Origin: Mycobacterium sp. 852002-51057_SCH5723018
GTDB lineage: Bacteria > Actinomycetota > Actinomycetes > Mycobacteriales > Mycobacteriaceae
Length of the DNA stretch: 64,000 nucleotides
Assembly (NCBI RefSeq): GCF_001667035.1
Contig: NZ_LZIR01000081.1
Coordinates: 83,068 to 147,067 of the forward strand
Direction: 5' to 3'
Positions 8,609 to 17,210 of the stretch are shown piece after piece (positions within the stretch are counted from its first letter, which is position 1; every line of letters starts with the position of its first letter). The notes beneath the pieces are model-generated. The model saw nothing but the letters and a program-made list of their open reading frames with translations. It did not search any database and was not told where the DNA came from. A program made the translations under genes and the position numbers.

Positions 8609-9524
8609 TGCCCAACAGCTGCGCGTCGAAGAACTCGTTCAGCGCCAGCTGTTGCGCGGACGCCGTGAGCGCACGGGCGATTGGTGAGCCCGGCCCGCCG
8701 GAGTTGGTGGCCAGCGCTATTTCTGCCTGTACCACCGGATCGACCATTTCGACCGCGCGGATGTCGGTGCCCAGCGGTGAGGTCCATAGCCACGTGTGCG
8801 GGACTATGCAGGCCCAGTTGCCGGTGGCGACCTGCGCCAATAACGAAGCGACGGAGTCGGTCTCGACTTGCGGCGTAACGCTGATGGCGTGGCGGCCGAA
8901 GGCTTTGTCAATGATCTGACGGTCCCGCATCTCGGCAGTGAGCAACGCCAAGGGCAATTGCGCGGCCTCCGGCCAAGTCAGCGTCGACGCGCCGGAGGGC
9001 AGCATGTCCGCCGAAGACAGCAGCACGTAGTGCTCCTCGTACAGCGGCACCAGGTTGATGTCGTGGCCGTCGTCGGGATCGATGTGCACGATGGCGGCGT
9101 CCAGGTCGAACTCGCGCAGGCGCCGGTACAGCTCGGTGGCCGCCAGCCGGGAAAGGATCTGCACCTTCGCCAGCGGATGCTCCGAGCAGAACGCCGACAG
9201 GACCAGGGAGGCGGTCGTGGAGGCGGTCGGCACCGTGCCTAGTCGAAGCGTTCCCGTGATGCCGGACCGCACGGCGTGCACCTCGGCCTTGAACGCGTCG
9301 TGCTCGGCGAGAATTCGCTTGGCCCACACCACCAATCGCTCCCCTTCGGGGGTGAGGCCCTCGAAGCTGTGCCCGCGGTTGATCAGTGTGACATTGAGCT
9401 CTCGTTCCAGCTTGGCGATCGCGGCGGACAGCGCGGGTTGGGAAACGTAGCACTTCTCGGCCGCCCTGGCGAAGTGGCGCTCCTGGGCGACCGCGACGAA
9501 GTACTCCAACTGACGGAAAAGCAC
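8592..9524 (-). CDS. oxyS: LysR-type regulator OxyS
   Basis: A 310-residue LysR-type regulator. The N-terminal winged helix (residues 1-60) includes RHFARAAEKCYVSQPALSAA, followed by a linker helix and a LysR_substrate periplasmic-binding-like sensor domain from about 90. It corresponds to Rv0117 (OxyS), which in M. tuberculosis has been linked to oxidative-stress gene control. The start ATG (MLFRQLEYFVAVAQ) is the canonical LysR N-terminus. It runs convergent to oxcA with a 17-bp overlap. The 27-bp ATAG/CTAT palindrome upstream of oxcA is a plausible target. Cys22 lies in the DNA-binding domain; I cannot tell whether it is redox-active. Confidence 0.92.
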   Translation of the reverse strand: MLFRQLEYFVAVAQERHFARAAEKCYVSQPALSAAIAKLERELNVTLINRGHSFEGLTPEGERLVVWAKRILAEHDAFKAEVHAVRSGITGTLRLGTVPTASTTASLVLSAFCSEHPLAKVQILSRLAATELYRRLREFDLDAAIVHIDPDDGHDINLVPLYEEHYVLLSSADMLPSGASTLTWPEAAQLPLALLTAEMRDRQIIDKAFGRHAISVTPQVETDSVASLLAQVATGNWACIVPHTWLWTSPLGTDIRAVEMVDPVVQAEIALATNSGGPGSPIARALTASAQQLALNEFFDAQLLGITRRR

Positions 9525-9575
9525 CCCGCTCCTCCTCGGCCTCCGGGTCCCGATCCCGCTGAGGCTAACGCGTCG

Positions 9576-10226
9576 CTAGGACGCCAGCCAATCCGGTGTC
9601 TGTGACGATCCCAGGACGTCCACCCCGATGCCGCGCCATTCTCGAACGCCCCGCTCATACAAGCCGGAGATCGCATCGGAAACCAGCAGGAGCCGGAAGT
9701 CGCGTTCGGACGCTTCGCAGATCGACGTACAAGGGCAGGTCGGGAAGTCGCATCCCGCGAAAACCAAGGTGTCGCTGCCGCTTTGGCGAAGGTGCGGCTC
9801 AATGCCGGTGCGGTAGAAGGCACCCCATCTCGGCTTACATCACGTGCTCGGCAGGTCCGATCTGCTGGCATCCGCCGGCCAGCAACAATTCGTAGTCCAG
9901 TTCATCAGCGCGGGGCAACACTTCCGCGGCGATCTGCGAACCGGCGCTGCCCGGCAGCGCAATTCGCGCACCCCGCTCTATCGAGCGGCGGCGCACCAAG
10001 CCGACGTTCGACCCATCGGCCCGGTGCAGGCGGATTGCGTGCACAGGGAAGCCCCCGCTGCCGGAAGGCCGCCGCCAGCCGGGCCATCGCGGGATCGCGG
10101 CGTAGGTGCCCTCGACCGGCATGGCGGCATCGCCACCCGGCATGTCCACGAAATCGCGCTGCAGTCGATCAGCACCAATGCGGCCGAACCCGCCGATGGA
10201 CGAATGCAGGGATCGTTTGCGGTCAT
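9576..10226 (-). pseudogene. Isochorismatase-family cysteine hydrolase, broken by four frameshifts
   Basis: Joined across frames the segment reads as one isochorismatase-type hydrolase: MTANDPC...GSAALVLID, then QRDFVDMPGGDAAMPVEGTY, ARLAAAFRQRGLP, HAIRLHRADGSNV, ADELDYELLLAGGCQQIGPAEHVM and finally LVFAGCDFPTCPCTSICEASERDF with the family cysteine region. Frame changes occur near 10165 (one base missing), 10090 (one base missing), 10045 (one extra base or two missing) and 9836 (two bases missing, giving ATG-TAA). Codon use between the breaks is still normal for the genome, so the damage is recent, or the region was poorly sequenced. The upstream ATG at 10226 follows GGAACAG. No function is expected if the breaks are real. 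Confidence 0.8.
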
Positions 10227-10390
10227 GTCTGTTCCTTGCCGGCTCCCGTGGCGGGATCGGACGCAACCGGTGGTCGGATCGTTACCGGGGCGAGTCGAAA
10301 AAGCAGCCAAATGTTTGCTGAAAGCCGTAATGGGTAGACAGGCAGTAGAATACCGTTGTGTTGACTGCACCATCGCGAAGGGTGAGGGCC

Positions 10391-11146
10391 ATGCGCCGAG
10401 CGGTTCGTTGTCTATTCGTGATGATGGTTTTTGCCGGCATGGCCGCGTTGGGTAGCGGCACCCGTAGCCTGGCCGCCGTCCCGCTACCCGAGCCATTCCC
10501 CGGAGTTGCCGCGGTTTTGCCCGCTAGCGGAGCGGTGGTGGGCGTGGCGCACCCGGTCGTCGTCACCTTCCGCGCGCCGGTGACCGATCGCGTCGGCGCC
10601 GAACGGACCATCCACGTCACGTCGCCCAGTAATATGCCGGGACACTTCGAGTGGGTCGAGAACAATGTCGTGCAGTGGGTTCCGAACCACTACTGGCCCG
10701 CGCACTCGCACGTTTCGGTTGGGGTGCAGGCCCTGACCACGGGTTTTGAGACCGGTGACGCGCTACTCGGTGTCGCCAGCCTGTCCGAGCACACGTTCAC
10801 CGTCAGCAGAAACGGAGAGGTTCTTCGCACCATGCCGGCGTCGATGGGCAAGCCCAGCCGTCCGACGCCGATCGGCAGCTTCACCGCCCTGGAAAAGGAC
10901 CGCACCGTGGTGATGGACTCGCGCACTATCGGTATCCCGCTGAGTTCACCCGAGGGATACAAGATCACCGCGTCGTACGCGGTGCGGATCACCAACAGCG
11001 GCGTCTACGTGCACTCGGCCCCCTGGTCGGTTGACTCGCAGGGCCACGCCAACGTCAGTCACGGATGCATCAACCTGAGCCCGGACAACGCGGCCTGGTA
11101 CTTCAACCAGGTGAACGTCGGCGATCCCGTCGAGGTCGTGGCCTGA
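10391..11146 (+). CDS. ldtA: L,D-transpeptidase LdtA (LdtMt1-like)
   Basis: 251 residues, the same length as LdtMt1 (Rv0116c). A signal peptide or membrane anchor (residues 1-29) is followed by a bacterial immunoglobulin-like domain (about 35-125) and a YkuD catalytic domain. The active site is readable: H208 in YVHSAPW, and SHGCINLSPDNA with H224 and the nucleophile C226. The enzyme forms 3-3 cross-links between meso-diaminopimelate residues of peptidoglycan in the cell wall and is inhibited by carbapenems in relatives. I chose the ATG at 10391 (MRRAVRCL) because it matches the known N-terminus; a GTG 11 codons upstream is in frame. The upstream 164 bp contains no other gene. Confidence 0.95.
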   Translation: MRRAVRCLFVMMVFAGMAALGSGTRSLAAVPLPEPFPGVAAVLPASGAVVGVAHPVVVTFRAPVTDRVGAERTIHVTSPSNMPGHFEWVENNVVQWVPNHYWPAHSHVSVGVQALTTGFETGDALLGVASLSEHTFTVSRNGEVLRTMPASMGKPSRPTPIGSFTALEKDRTVVMDSRTIGIPLSSPEGYKITASYAVRITNSGVYVHSAPWSVDSQGHANVSHGCINLSPDNAAWYFNQVNVGDPVEVVA

Positions 11147-11181
11147 CCCGCTGCCTGGTGCACCCCTCCGCCGGCGTCGAC

Positions 11182-11216
11182 TTGTTGTGCAATTCCGCGA
11201 CATTCGGGCACGACAA
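11182..11216. terminator. Possible bidirectional terminator hairpin between ldtA and the lipoprotein gene
   Basis: TTGTTGTGC at 11182-11190 pairs with GCACGACAA at 11208-11216 (eight Watson-Crick pairs and one wobble) across a 17-base loop. It lies between two convergent genes, which suits a terminator. The large loop and lack of a T-run make the call weak. Confidence 0.3.
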
Positions 11217-11268
11217 CTCCACGTTCGGCTCACGTTGAGAGACAAGACAATCCGCCCCCGCCCGCGAC

Positions 11269-11895
11269 CTAGCCGGGCAACCCGTTCTTGATGGCTGCGG
11301 CTTGCTTGCGCCCGATGTCGGTCGCCACGGCGGGATCGATCGGATCGTTGGGCGCGCTGTCGAATTCGAGATTGACCAGCGCCTTGCCCTGGGTGAACAA
11401 CATCACCGTAACCGCTTGCGAATTGTCCGGCGAATTACCGGAAATCATCGACCCGTTGGAACCTACATCCACCGGCTGCCAGGCACCGGTGACCTTCCCG
11501 CGGTAATTGGCCTTGGTGTTCTCCAGGCCGGCCACCGCGGCAGCGGGATCGGCCACGATCAAGATCGTGTCCCCGATGCGGCGGCTGTTGTCGGCACTGG
11601 CGAAAAGCTGCGCAACGCCCGCCGCATTATTGGGGTTCAGCACCGGCGGCTGCGGGGTGGTGAGATCCCCGCCGATATCGCTGGGCTTGATCAGCAACGA
11701 GCTGTAGTCGGTGGGTTGTCCCGGCGACGGGCTCGTCACCGCGCTCGAGCCGGCGGATGACGAGGTGGCGCTCGAGGATGTCGTCGAGGACGTCGATGAG
11801 GAGGTGTTGTGGTCGTCGCCGCAGCCGGTGGTCGCGGTGCCCACCACAATGGTGGCGACCGCCCAGCCGGCGACGGTGATCCGCGTGAGCTCCAT
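11269..11895 (-). CDS. Putative lipoprotein with Ser/Thr-rich linker, function unknown
   Basis: 208 residues. A hydrophobic N-terminus (about 8-24) ends in TATTGC, a lipobox-like site with Cys25 as the likely lipidated residue; position -3 is Thr rather than the usual Leu, so lipidation is probable but not certain. A low-complexity Ser/Thr stretch (about 32-60) forms a flexible linker typical of mycobacterial lipoproteins. The globular part (SSLLIKPSDIGGDLTTPQPP...GDTILIVADPAAAVAGLENTK...AVTVMLFTQGKALVNLEFDS) resembles small sensor- or LpqN-like domains, but I do not recognise a named family. It occupies the slot between ldtA and the acyltransferase where H37Rv has heptose genes. Confidence 0.75.
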   Translation of the reverse strand: MELTRITVAGWAVATIVVGTATTGCGDDHNTSSSTSSTTSSSATSSSAGSSAVTSPSPGQPTDYSSLLIKPSDIGGDLTTPQPPVLNPNNAAGVAQLFASADNSRRIGDTILIVADPAAAVAGLENTKANYRGKVTGAWQPVDVGSNGSMISGNSPDNSQAVTVMLFTQGKALVNLEFDSAPNDPIDPAVATDIGRKQAAAIKNGLPG

Positions 11896-12048
11896 GGGAT
11901 TCCTTCCACGTCAATGCACAGTTCCGCCGCGGCGCCTGACGCTACTGCGAAATGCCGACCCGGACAAGGCCGGCGCCGGGAACATGCCCGCCGGTCGGTG
12001 CCTATGCTGGCGTTGCGGCAGGGCGAGTTGCGGGGTGAGGAGTGCACG

Positions 12049-12993
12049 ATGGTGGGTGCGGCGGCGCGTGCGGTGCGGTTCGACCGTTATGGGGACAGTG
12101 ACGTGTTGTACGTGGCCGACGTCGACATGCCGTCGCCGGGCCCCGGTGAGGTGGTGGTCGAGGTCCGTGCGGCCGGCATCAACCCCGGCGAAGCTGCGAT
12201 CCGCTCCGGGGCGATGCATCAGATGTTCCCTGCCACCTTTCCGTCCGGTGAGGGCAGCGACCTCGCGGGCATGGTGACCGCCGTAGGACCCGGGGTGACC
12301 GAGTTCCGCGTCGGCGACGAGGTCCTGGGCTTCAGCTTCCGCCGATCCAGTCACGCCACCCACACCGCCGTTCCGGTGGATCAACTGATCCGCAAGCCTC
12401 CCCAATTGAGTTGGGAAGTGGCCGGTTCGCTCTATGTCGTCGGTGTGACGGCCTATGCTGCCGTCCGCGCGGTCGCGCCGCAACCGGGTGAGACGGTCGC
12501 CGTGTCGGCGGCCGCGGGCGGCGTCGGCGGCCTCGTTGTGCAACTGTTGGTGCCGCGCAAGGCACGAGTGCTCGGCATCGCAGGGCCGGGCAACGCCGAC
12601 TGGCTGCGCGCGCATGGTGTCACCCCGATCGCCTACGGTGACGGCCTCGAGGCGCGGCTGCGCGAGGCGGCGCCGGACGGCATCGACGCGTTCATCGACC
12701 TGTTCGGCCCCGAGTACGTCCAGCTCGCCGTGGATCTCGGCGTGGCGCCGGAGCGAATCGACACCATCATCTCGTTCCAGAAGGCGGGTGAAGTCGGCGC
12801 CAAGACGGAAGGCAGCGCCGACGCGTCGACTCCGGAAGTGCTTGCCGAGATGGCCGACCTGATCGTCACCGGCGCCATCGATTTCGAGATTGCAGCCACC
12901 TATCCGCTCGATCGGGTCGCCGACGCCTTCGAAGAGCTCGAAAAGCGGCACACCCGCGGCAAAATCGTGCTGTTGCCCCAAGGTTCGTTGTGA
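12049..12993 (+). CDS. MDR-family NADP-dependent quinone oxidoreductase/alcohol dehydrogenase
   Basis: A 314-residue medium-chain dehydrogenase without catalytic zinc ligands. A GroES-like N-terminal domain (GPGEVVVEVRAAGINPGEAAIRSG, then FPSGEGSDLAGMVTAVGPGV) is followed by a Rossmann domain with SAAAGGVGGLVVQL near residue 160. This layout is that of quinone oxidoreductases and enoyl reductases using NADPH. The C-terminal IDFEIAATYPLDRVADAFEELEKRHTRGKIVL is the standard family ending. The ATG at 12049 is preceded by GTGAGGAG. Substrate unknown. The next gene on the strand is a methyltransferase 153 bp away, so they may or may not be co-transcribed. Confidence 0.85.
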   Translation: MVGAAARAVRFDRYGDSDVLYVADVDMPSPGPGEVVVEVRAAGINPGEAAIRSGAMHQMFPATFPSGEGSDLAGMVTAVGPGVTEFRVGDEVLGFSFRRSSHATHTAVPVDQLIRKPPQLSWEVAGSLYVVGVTAYAAVRAVAPQPGETVAVSAAAGGVGGLVVQLLVPRKARVLGIAGPGNADWLRAHGVTPIAYGDGLEARLREAAPDGIDAFIDLFGPEYVQLAVDLGVAPERIDTIISFQKAGEVGAKTEGSADASTPEVLAEMADLIVTGAIDFEIAATYPLDRVADAFEELEKRHTRGKIVLLPQGSL

Positions 12994-13061
12994 GCTTGCC
13001 TGGCCGACTATGACGGTGGCCGCGCGCCGCCCGACGGCACAGGGACCCGGTGCCCATCAAA

Positions 13062-13078
13062 CTCGTTTCATCAACGAG
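13062..13078. promoter_or_regulatory. Inverted repeat upstream of the methyltransferase gene
   Basis: CTCGTT, five bases, AACGAG forms a perfect 6-bp inverted repeat 69 bp before the methyltransferase start and 69 bp after the dehydrogenase stop. It could be an operator for a small dimeric repressor or a weak hairpin. No regulator gene is adjacent, so this is only a candidate. Confidence 0.3.
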
Positions 13079-13146
13079 ACGTGCACCACAGCGCGCACTT
13101 CGGCGCCGCCGAACACGGCCCGGGGCAAGGGCCTACCCTCGAGGGC

Positions 13147-13806
13147 ATGGCCATAACTCTGCAGGATCCCAGGGTCTCGACCGTCCTCGACCGGATGTAT
13201 ACCGAAGCGAAGAACCAGATGTCGCGGCTGCGCGAGAGGCATGGCGACTTCGACCGGCCGATGAGTGCGAAGGAGCGTGCCGACGCCATGAGCGAGTTCT
13301 ACATCCCGGTAACACCCGAGGCCGGGCGCCTGCTGTATTCGTTGGTGCGGGCGACCCGCCCGACCACGGTGGTGGAATTCGGGATGTCGTTCGGCATCTC
13401 GGCCCTTCATCTGGCGGCGGCGGTGCGAGACAACGGCGCGGGCCGCGTGGTGACCACCGAGCTGAACGCCGACAAGATCAGCGCGGCCAAGCAAACATTC
13501 GCCGACACCGGTCTGGCCGATGTGATCACCGTCCTGGAAGGGGACGCCTTGTCCACGCTGGCCGGCTTCGACGGACCGGTCGAGTTCGTCCTGCTCGACG
13601 GCTGGAAGGATCTCTACCTACCGGTGATCGAGCTGCTCGAACCGCGCCTGTCGACGGGCGCGTTGGTGGTCGCCGACAACACCAGCGCCGCCGACACCCA
13701 GCCCTATCTCGACCGGGTGCGCAACCCCGACAACGGCTACGTGAGCTTCAACTTCCTGGTCCGCGAAAGCGACAGCATGGAAATCAGCTGCCGCGCAGGC
13801 GATTAG
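13147..13806 (+). CDS. Class I SAM-dependent O-methyltransferase
   Basis: 219 residues. The SAM-binding motif I is VVEFGMSFGISALHLAAAV, motif II is VVTTELNADKISAAK, and the metal/active-site region is FVLLDGWKDLYLPVIELLEPRL followed by LVVADNT. This is the catechol-O-methyltransferase-like/CmcI-like family (COG4122), usually a small divalent-metal-dependent enzyme that methylates hydroxyl groups. The N-terminal helix (LQDPRVSTVLDRMYTEAKNQ) caps the fold. The ATG at 13147 starts the family N-terminus; no strong ribosome site is visible. It is convergent with the acyltransferase gene, with only two bases between their stop codons. Confidence 0.85.
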   Translation: MAITLQDPRVSTVLDRMYTEAKNQMSRLRERHGDFDRPMSAKERADAMSEFYIPVTPEAGRLLYSLVRATRPTTVVEFGMSFGISALHLAAAVRDNGAGRVVTTELNADKISAAKQTFADTGLADVITVLEGDALSTLAGFDGPVEFVLLDGWKDLYLPVIELLEPRLSTGALVVADNTSAADTQPYLDRVRNPDNGYVSFNFLVRESDSMEISCRAGD

Positions 13807-13808
13807 CC

Positions 13809-15902
13809 CTACCGCAGCGACTCCTCCAGCCACGGCGTCAGCCACTTCACGCCTTCCGGGGTGAGGTGGACGCCGTCACTGCGCACCTTGATGCCGTCCA
13901 CCTTGGCGGTGTAAACGCCGTCCGGGCATAGCTTTTTGTTCAGATCCAGTATCTGGACATTCGGATGGTGGGCAACCGTCTTGCGCAGCATGGTGTTCCA
14001 GAGTTTGACCCGATCGGGTTGGTCCTCCGGGTACAGGCGTCCGTCCGGCTTTTCCCCGCCCCGGCTGTAGGGCACGGTGGCCACCACCACGCGAACACCG
14101 GTGGAGCCCACGATGTTCAGGGCCCGCTCAAGTTCACCGTTGAGGTAGGCGTCAAAAGTCGGGTCGCCGATGTGGGTCCACTGACCCTCGTTGACCCGAT
14201 CGACGGTCTCCCAACGGCCGATGATCAACAGCGCGGCGTCCGGCCGGTCCCGGTTCATCTGCGCCGACCACCTGATGGGCCAGCCGTCGCATTCGGACCG
14301 CTGCTCAAGGGTTTGGCCGATGTACCGGTACGGCGTGCCACGCACCAGGCTGCAGCCGATGACGGTGTGGTCGACGAACGCGAATCCCGGGGTCGGCGGG
14401 AGGTAGTGCATCCAGGTCCACCCGATCGAATCGCCGAACACCGAAACGGTGAACGGTCGGTTGGGATCCCGCGGCCCCGGGCGGCTGCCACCCGGCGGCG
14501 ACGGGGAGACCGCGGCCACCGCCGAGACACCGGGCGGCAGCCCGGGCTCGCGCAACGCCGGTCCGGTACCCACCGGAATCGCCAGCAGTGTGACCGCCGC
14601 GGCGCTGGCCACCGTGGCGGCCGCCAGCGGCAACAGCGGCACCCGCGCGGGTCGCCAGCGCCGAATGGGTTGTTCGATCAGCCACCATGACGCCGCGGCC
14701 ACCGCCACCGTGGCGCCGCACCGGGCGGCGAACAGCGGCAGCCCGGACCATCCGGTGCGTTCGCCGTTGAGGGCCAGGAAGATTGGCCAGTGCCACAGGT
14801 ACACGCCGTAGGAGATGGTGCCGAGCCACACCAAGGGGGGCAGGGCCAGGATGCGGGCGATCGCTCCGCGCTGCTCCAGCGCCACGGGCGCCACCACCAG
14901 GACGGAGGCGATCGCGACCCCGATCAGCAGGCCGTGGCGAAACTCGCCGGCGCTGCCCGTCGCGAAGTGAGTCGCCGCGGCAAGCCCCGCCAGACCGATC
15001 ACCGGCAGCACCCGGGCGACCCGCCGTGCCCATCGGGTCCGGATCAGGCACCAGCCGCGGTTCAGCGAGGGCCAATCCCTCACCAGCAGTGCGGCTGCCG
15101 CGGCGCCGGTCAACAACGCCTGCGCGCGGGTGTCGGTGCCGAAATAGATCCGGTCCCGCGTGCTGTCCGACGCAACGACCACGGCGAGAGCGGCGGACGC
15201 CAGCGCGCCAACGGTCGCGATGACGAAGGTGACGAACCGCACGTCGCCCACGGTGGTCCGCCTGAAGTAGCGCCTCGCGCGCGCGGCCAGCAGCAGCGTC
15301 ACCGCGATCAGCAGCACCGGCCAGACGAAGTAATACTGCTCCTCCACCCCGAGCGACCAGGTGTGCTGGAGCGGCGACGGCGGAGCGCCCTGGGTGAAAT
15401 AGTCGGTCTTCTGGGCCACGAACCGCCAATTGGCCACCCACAGGAAGGCCGCGATGGCGTCATTGCGCAACCCGGCGAGGGCCTGGCTGGGTAGCAGTTC
15501 GCGGGCGGCGGCGACGGTGAGCACCATCAACACCAGCGCCGGCAGCAGCCGTCGCGCCCGCCGAATCCAAAAGCCGGTCAGCTCAATGCGGCCGGTGCGT
15601 CGCAGCTCATCGAGCAACAGCGAGGTGATCAGGAACCCGCTGAGCACGAAGAAGACGTCGACGCCGATGAAGCCGCCGGCCACCCCGGGGATTCCGCCAT
15701 GCCCGACGAGCACCAGCGCGACGGCGATCGCGCGAAGGCCGTCCAGCGCGGGAATGCCGCTGCGTCGCTCCGGTTGGTCCCAGATGGCGAGGCGGCCGGC
15801 GCGACGCACGGGAGCAACCCATCGCGGCCGCCCGGCAGAAGGCACCGGTGCGGGGTCGCTCCCGCCCGGCTCAATGTCCGCTACTAACCCGCCCTGGCCC
15901 AT
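13809..15902 (-). CDS. Integral membrane acyltransferase (OafA/YrhL type) with C-terminal SGNH domain, Rv0111-like
   Basis: 697 residues. A cytoplasmic N-terminal tail (to about 45) precedes an acyltransferase-3 domain of roughly ten membrane helices (about 50-450). It begins IPALDGLRAIAVALVLVGHGG, with the family histidine in VGHGG, and includes LGVEEQYYFVWP. A periplasmic SGNH hydrolase-like domain follows: block I FGDSIGW near 490 and the DGVHLTPEG Asp/His pair near 675. Such two-domain proteins O-acetylate or otherwise acylate cell-envelope glycans. It corresponds to Rv0111, which in H37Rv is next to the rhomboid gene Rv0110; here 12.9 kb of other genes lies between them. ATG 15902 is the first good start, though ones further in are possible. 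Confidence 0.9.
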   Translation of the reverse strand: MGQGGLVADIEPGGSDPAPVPSAGRPRWVAPVRRAGRLAIWDQPERRSGIPALDGLRAIAVALVLVGHGGIPGVAGGFIGVDVFFVLSGFLITSLLLDELRRTGRIELTGFWIRRARRLLPALVLMVLTVAAARELLPSQALAGLRNDAIAAFLWVANWRFVAQKTDYFTQGAPPSPLQHTWSLGVEEQYYFVWPVLLIAVTLLLAARARRYFRRTTVGDVRFVTFVIATVGALASAALAVVVASDSTRDRIYFGTDTRAQALLTGAAAAALLVRDWPSLNRGWCLIRTRWARRVARVLPVIGLAGLAAATHFATGSAGEFRHGLLIGVAIASVLVVAPVALEQRGAIARILALPPLVWLGTISYGVYLWHWPIFLALNGERTGWSGLPLFAARCGATVAVAAASWWLIEQPIRRWRPARVPLLPLAAATVASAAAVTLLAIPVGTGPALREPGLPPGVSAVAAVSPSPPGGSRPGPRDPNRPFTVSVFGDSIGWTWMHYLPPTPGFAFVDHTVIGCSLVRGTPYRYIGQTLEQRSECDGWPIRWSAQMNRDRPDAALLIIGRWETVDRVNEGQWTHIGDPTFDAYLNGELERALNIVGSTGVRVVVATVPYSRGGEKPDGRLYPEDQPDRVKLWNTMLRKTVAHHPNVQILDLNKKLCPDGVYTAKVDGIKVRSDGVHLTPEGVKWLTPWLEESLR

Positions 15903-16013
15903 GCCGATACGTCGCTGCCCCTCCTCTAGATCGCAGTCAGCCTAGTGGCGACGCCTCCTGATTCAGGAGAAGACACGCGAAGACACGCAACGGTTTTCCC
16001 GTACCGAGCGGTC

Positions 16014-17210
16014 CTAGATCGGTGCCGCCGGCTTCCCGTCGACGTTCACATCGACGAGGCCCAGTCCCAGCTCGTCGAGGACCTCTGCGGTGTCGGCGCC
16101 CAACTCCGGGGCTGGACCGGCGACTCGACCCGGCGTCCGGGAAAACCAGGTCGGCACACCCGGGAATCGCACGGGGCCGTGCGGCGTGTCAACGGTCTCG
16201 AAAAAGCCGACGGCGTTGAGGTGATCGTCGTCGAACAAGGTTGCCGGACTTGACAACGCCGCGGCCGGTATTTCCAGTTCGCGGAACAATTCGAGCCATT
16301 CGTGGGTGGTTCGCTGCGCCAGTGTTTCGGCGAGCAACGCGTACACCGCGTCGATCTGACGCGCGCGTCGCTCGAGCGTGGCGTACAGGTCGCTGGCCCA
16401 CGGGGGTCGCACGGCTTTCATGAACGCGGCCCAATGCTTGTCGTTGTAGATCAGTGCGGCGATGTAGCCGTCGCTGGTGCGATAAGGCCGCCGGTTCGGG
16501 GCCACCGTGCGCGGGTAAACGGCGGGGCCCAGGGGCGGATCAAACATGGCGCCGTTGGCGTGTTCGACCAGCATGAAGGACGCCATCGTCTCGAACATGC
16601 CGACTTCGACCTCTTGGCCCTCGCCGGTGCGTTCGCGGTGGAACAGCGCCATCATGGTGGCGTAGAGCGCCGTGAGACCGGCAACCTTGTCGGCTAGTAT
16701 CGTGCCGACGTAATTGGGTTCGCCGGTCAACTGCTCTTGGACGTACGGCAGCCCGCATGCCGCCTGGATGGTGTCGTCGTAGGCGGGCAGATCCGCCTTC
16801 GGCCCACGCCGGCCGTACCCGTAGCAGTTGGTGTAGACGATGCTGGGGTTGATCGCCGCCACCTCGTCGTAGCCGAATCCGAGCCTGGCCACCGCCTTCG
16901 CCCGCATCGAGTGAATGAAAACGTCGGCCTGCTCAATGAGCGCTCGCAGCACCGACTTTCCGTCCTCGGACTGCAGGTCGGCGGTGATGCCCCGCTTGCC
17001 GCGGTTGACGTTGACGAAGACGCCGCCCATGCCCCGAACCGGCCCCACGGAGATGTAGCGGGTGTCGTCGCCCTGCGGGGGCTCGACCTTGATCACGTCG
17101 GCGCCCATGTCGGCCATGATCTGGGTGCAATAGGGTCCCATCACCATCGCGGTGAGATCCACCACGCGCACGCCGGCGAGCGGGCCGGCGCGATTGGCGC
17201 GGCTAGACAT
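16014..17210 (-). CDS. CaiB/BaiF family type III CoA-transferase
   Basis: 398 residues, the usual length for formyl-CoA transferase-like family III enzymes, which move CoA between acyl-CoA donors and free acids. The N-terminus GPLAGVRVVDLTAMVMGPYCTQIMADMGADVIKVEPP is a full family signature. The catalytic Asp is probably D145 in LPAYDDTIQAACGL, matching the PGFD motif of relatives. It is the last gene of the leftward island operon. Its ATG overlaps the stop of the upstream SDR by eight bases, which implies translational coupling. In this context it could load CoA onto an oxygenated acid intermediate or recycle CoA from the pathway end product. Substrate not predictable. Confidence 0.9.
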   Translation of the reverse strand: MSSRANRAGPLAGVRVVDLTAMVMGPYCTQIMADMGADVIKVEPPQGDDTRYISVGPVRGMGGVFVNVNRGKRGITADLQSEDGKSVLRALIEQADVFIHSMRAKAVARLGFGYDEVAAINPSIVYTNCYGYGRRGPKADLPAYDDTIQAACGLPYVQEQLTGEPNYVGTILADKVAGLTALYATMMALFHRERTGEGQEVEVGMFETMASFMLVEHANGAMFDPPLGPAVYPRTVAPNRRPYRTSDGYIAALIYNDKHWAAFMKAVRPPWASDLYATLERRARQIDAVYALLAETLAQRTTHEWLELFRELEIPAAALSSPATLFDDDHLNAVGFFETVDTPHGPVRFPGVPTWFSRTPGRVAGPAPELGADTAEVLDELGLGLVDVNVDGKPAAPI

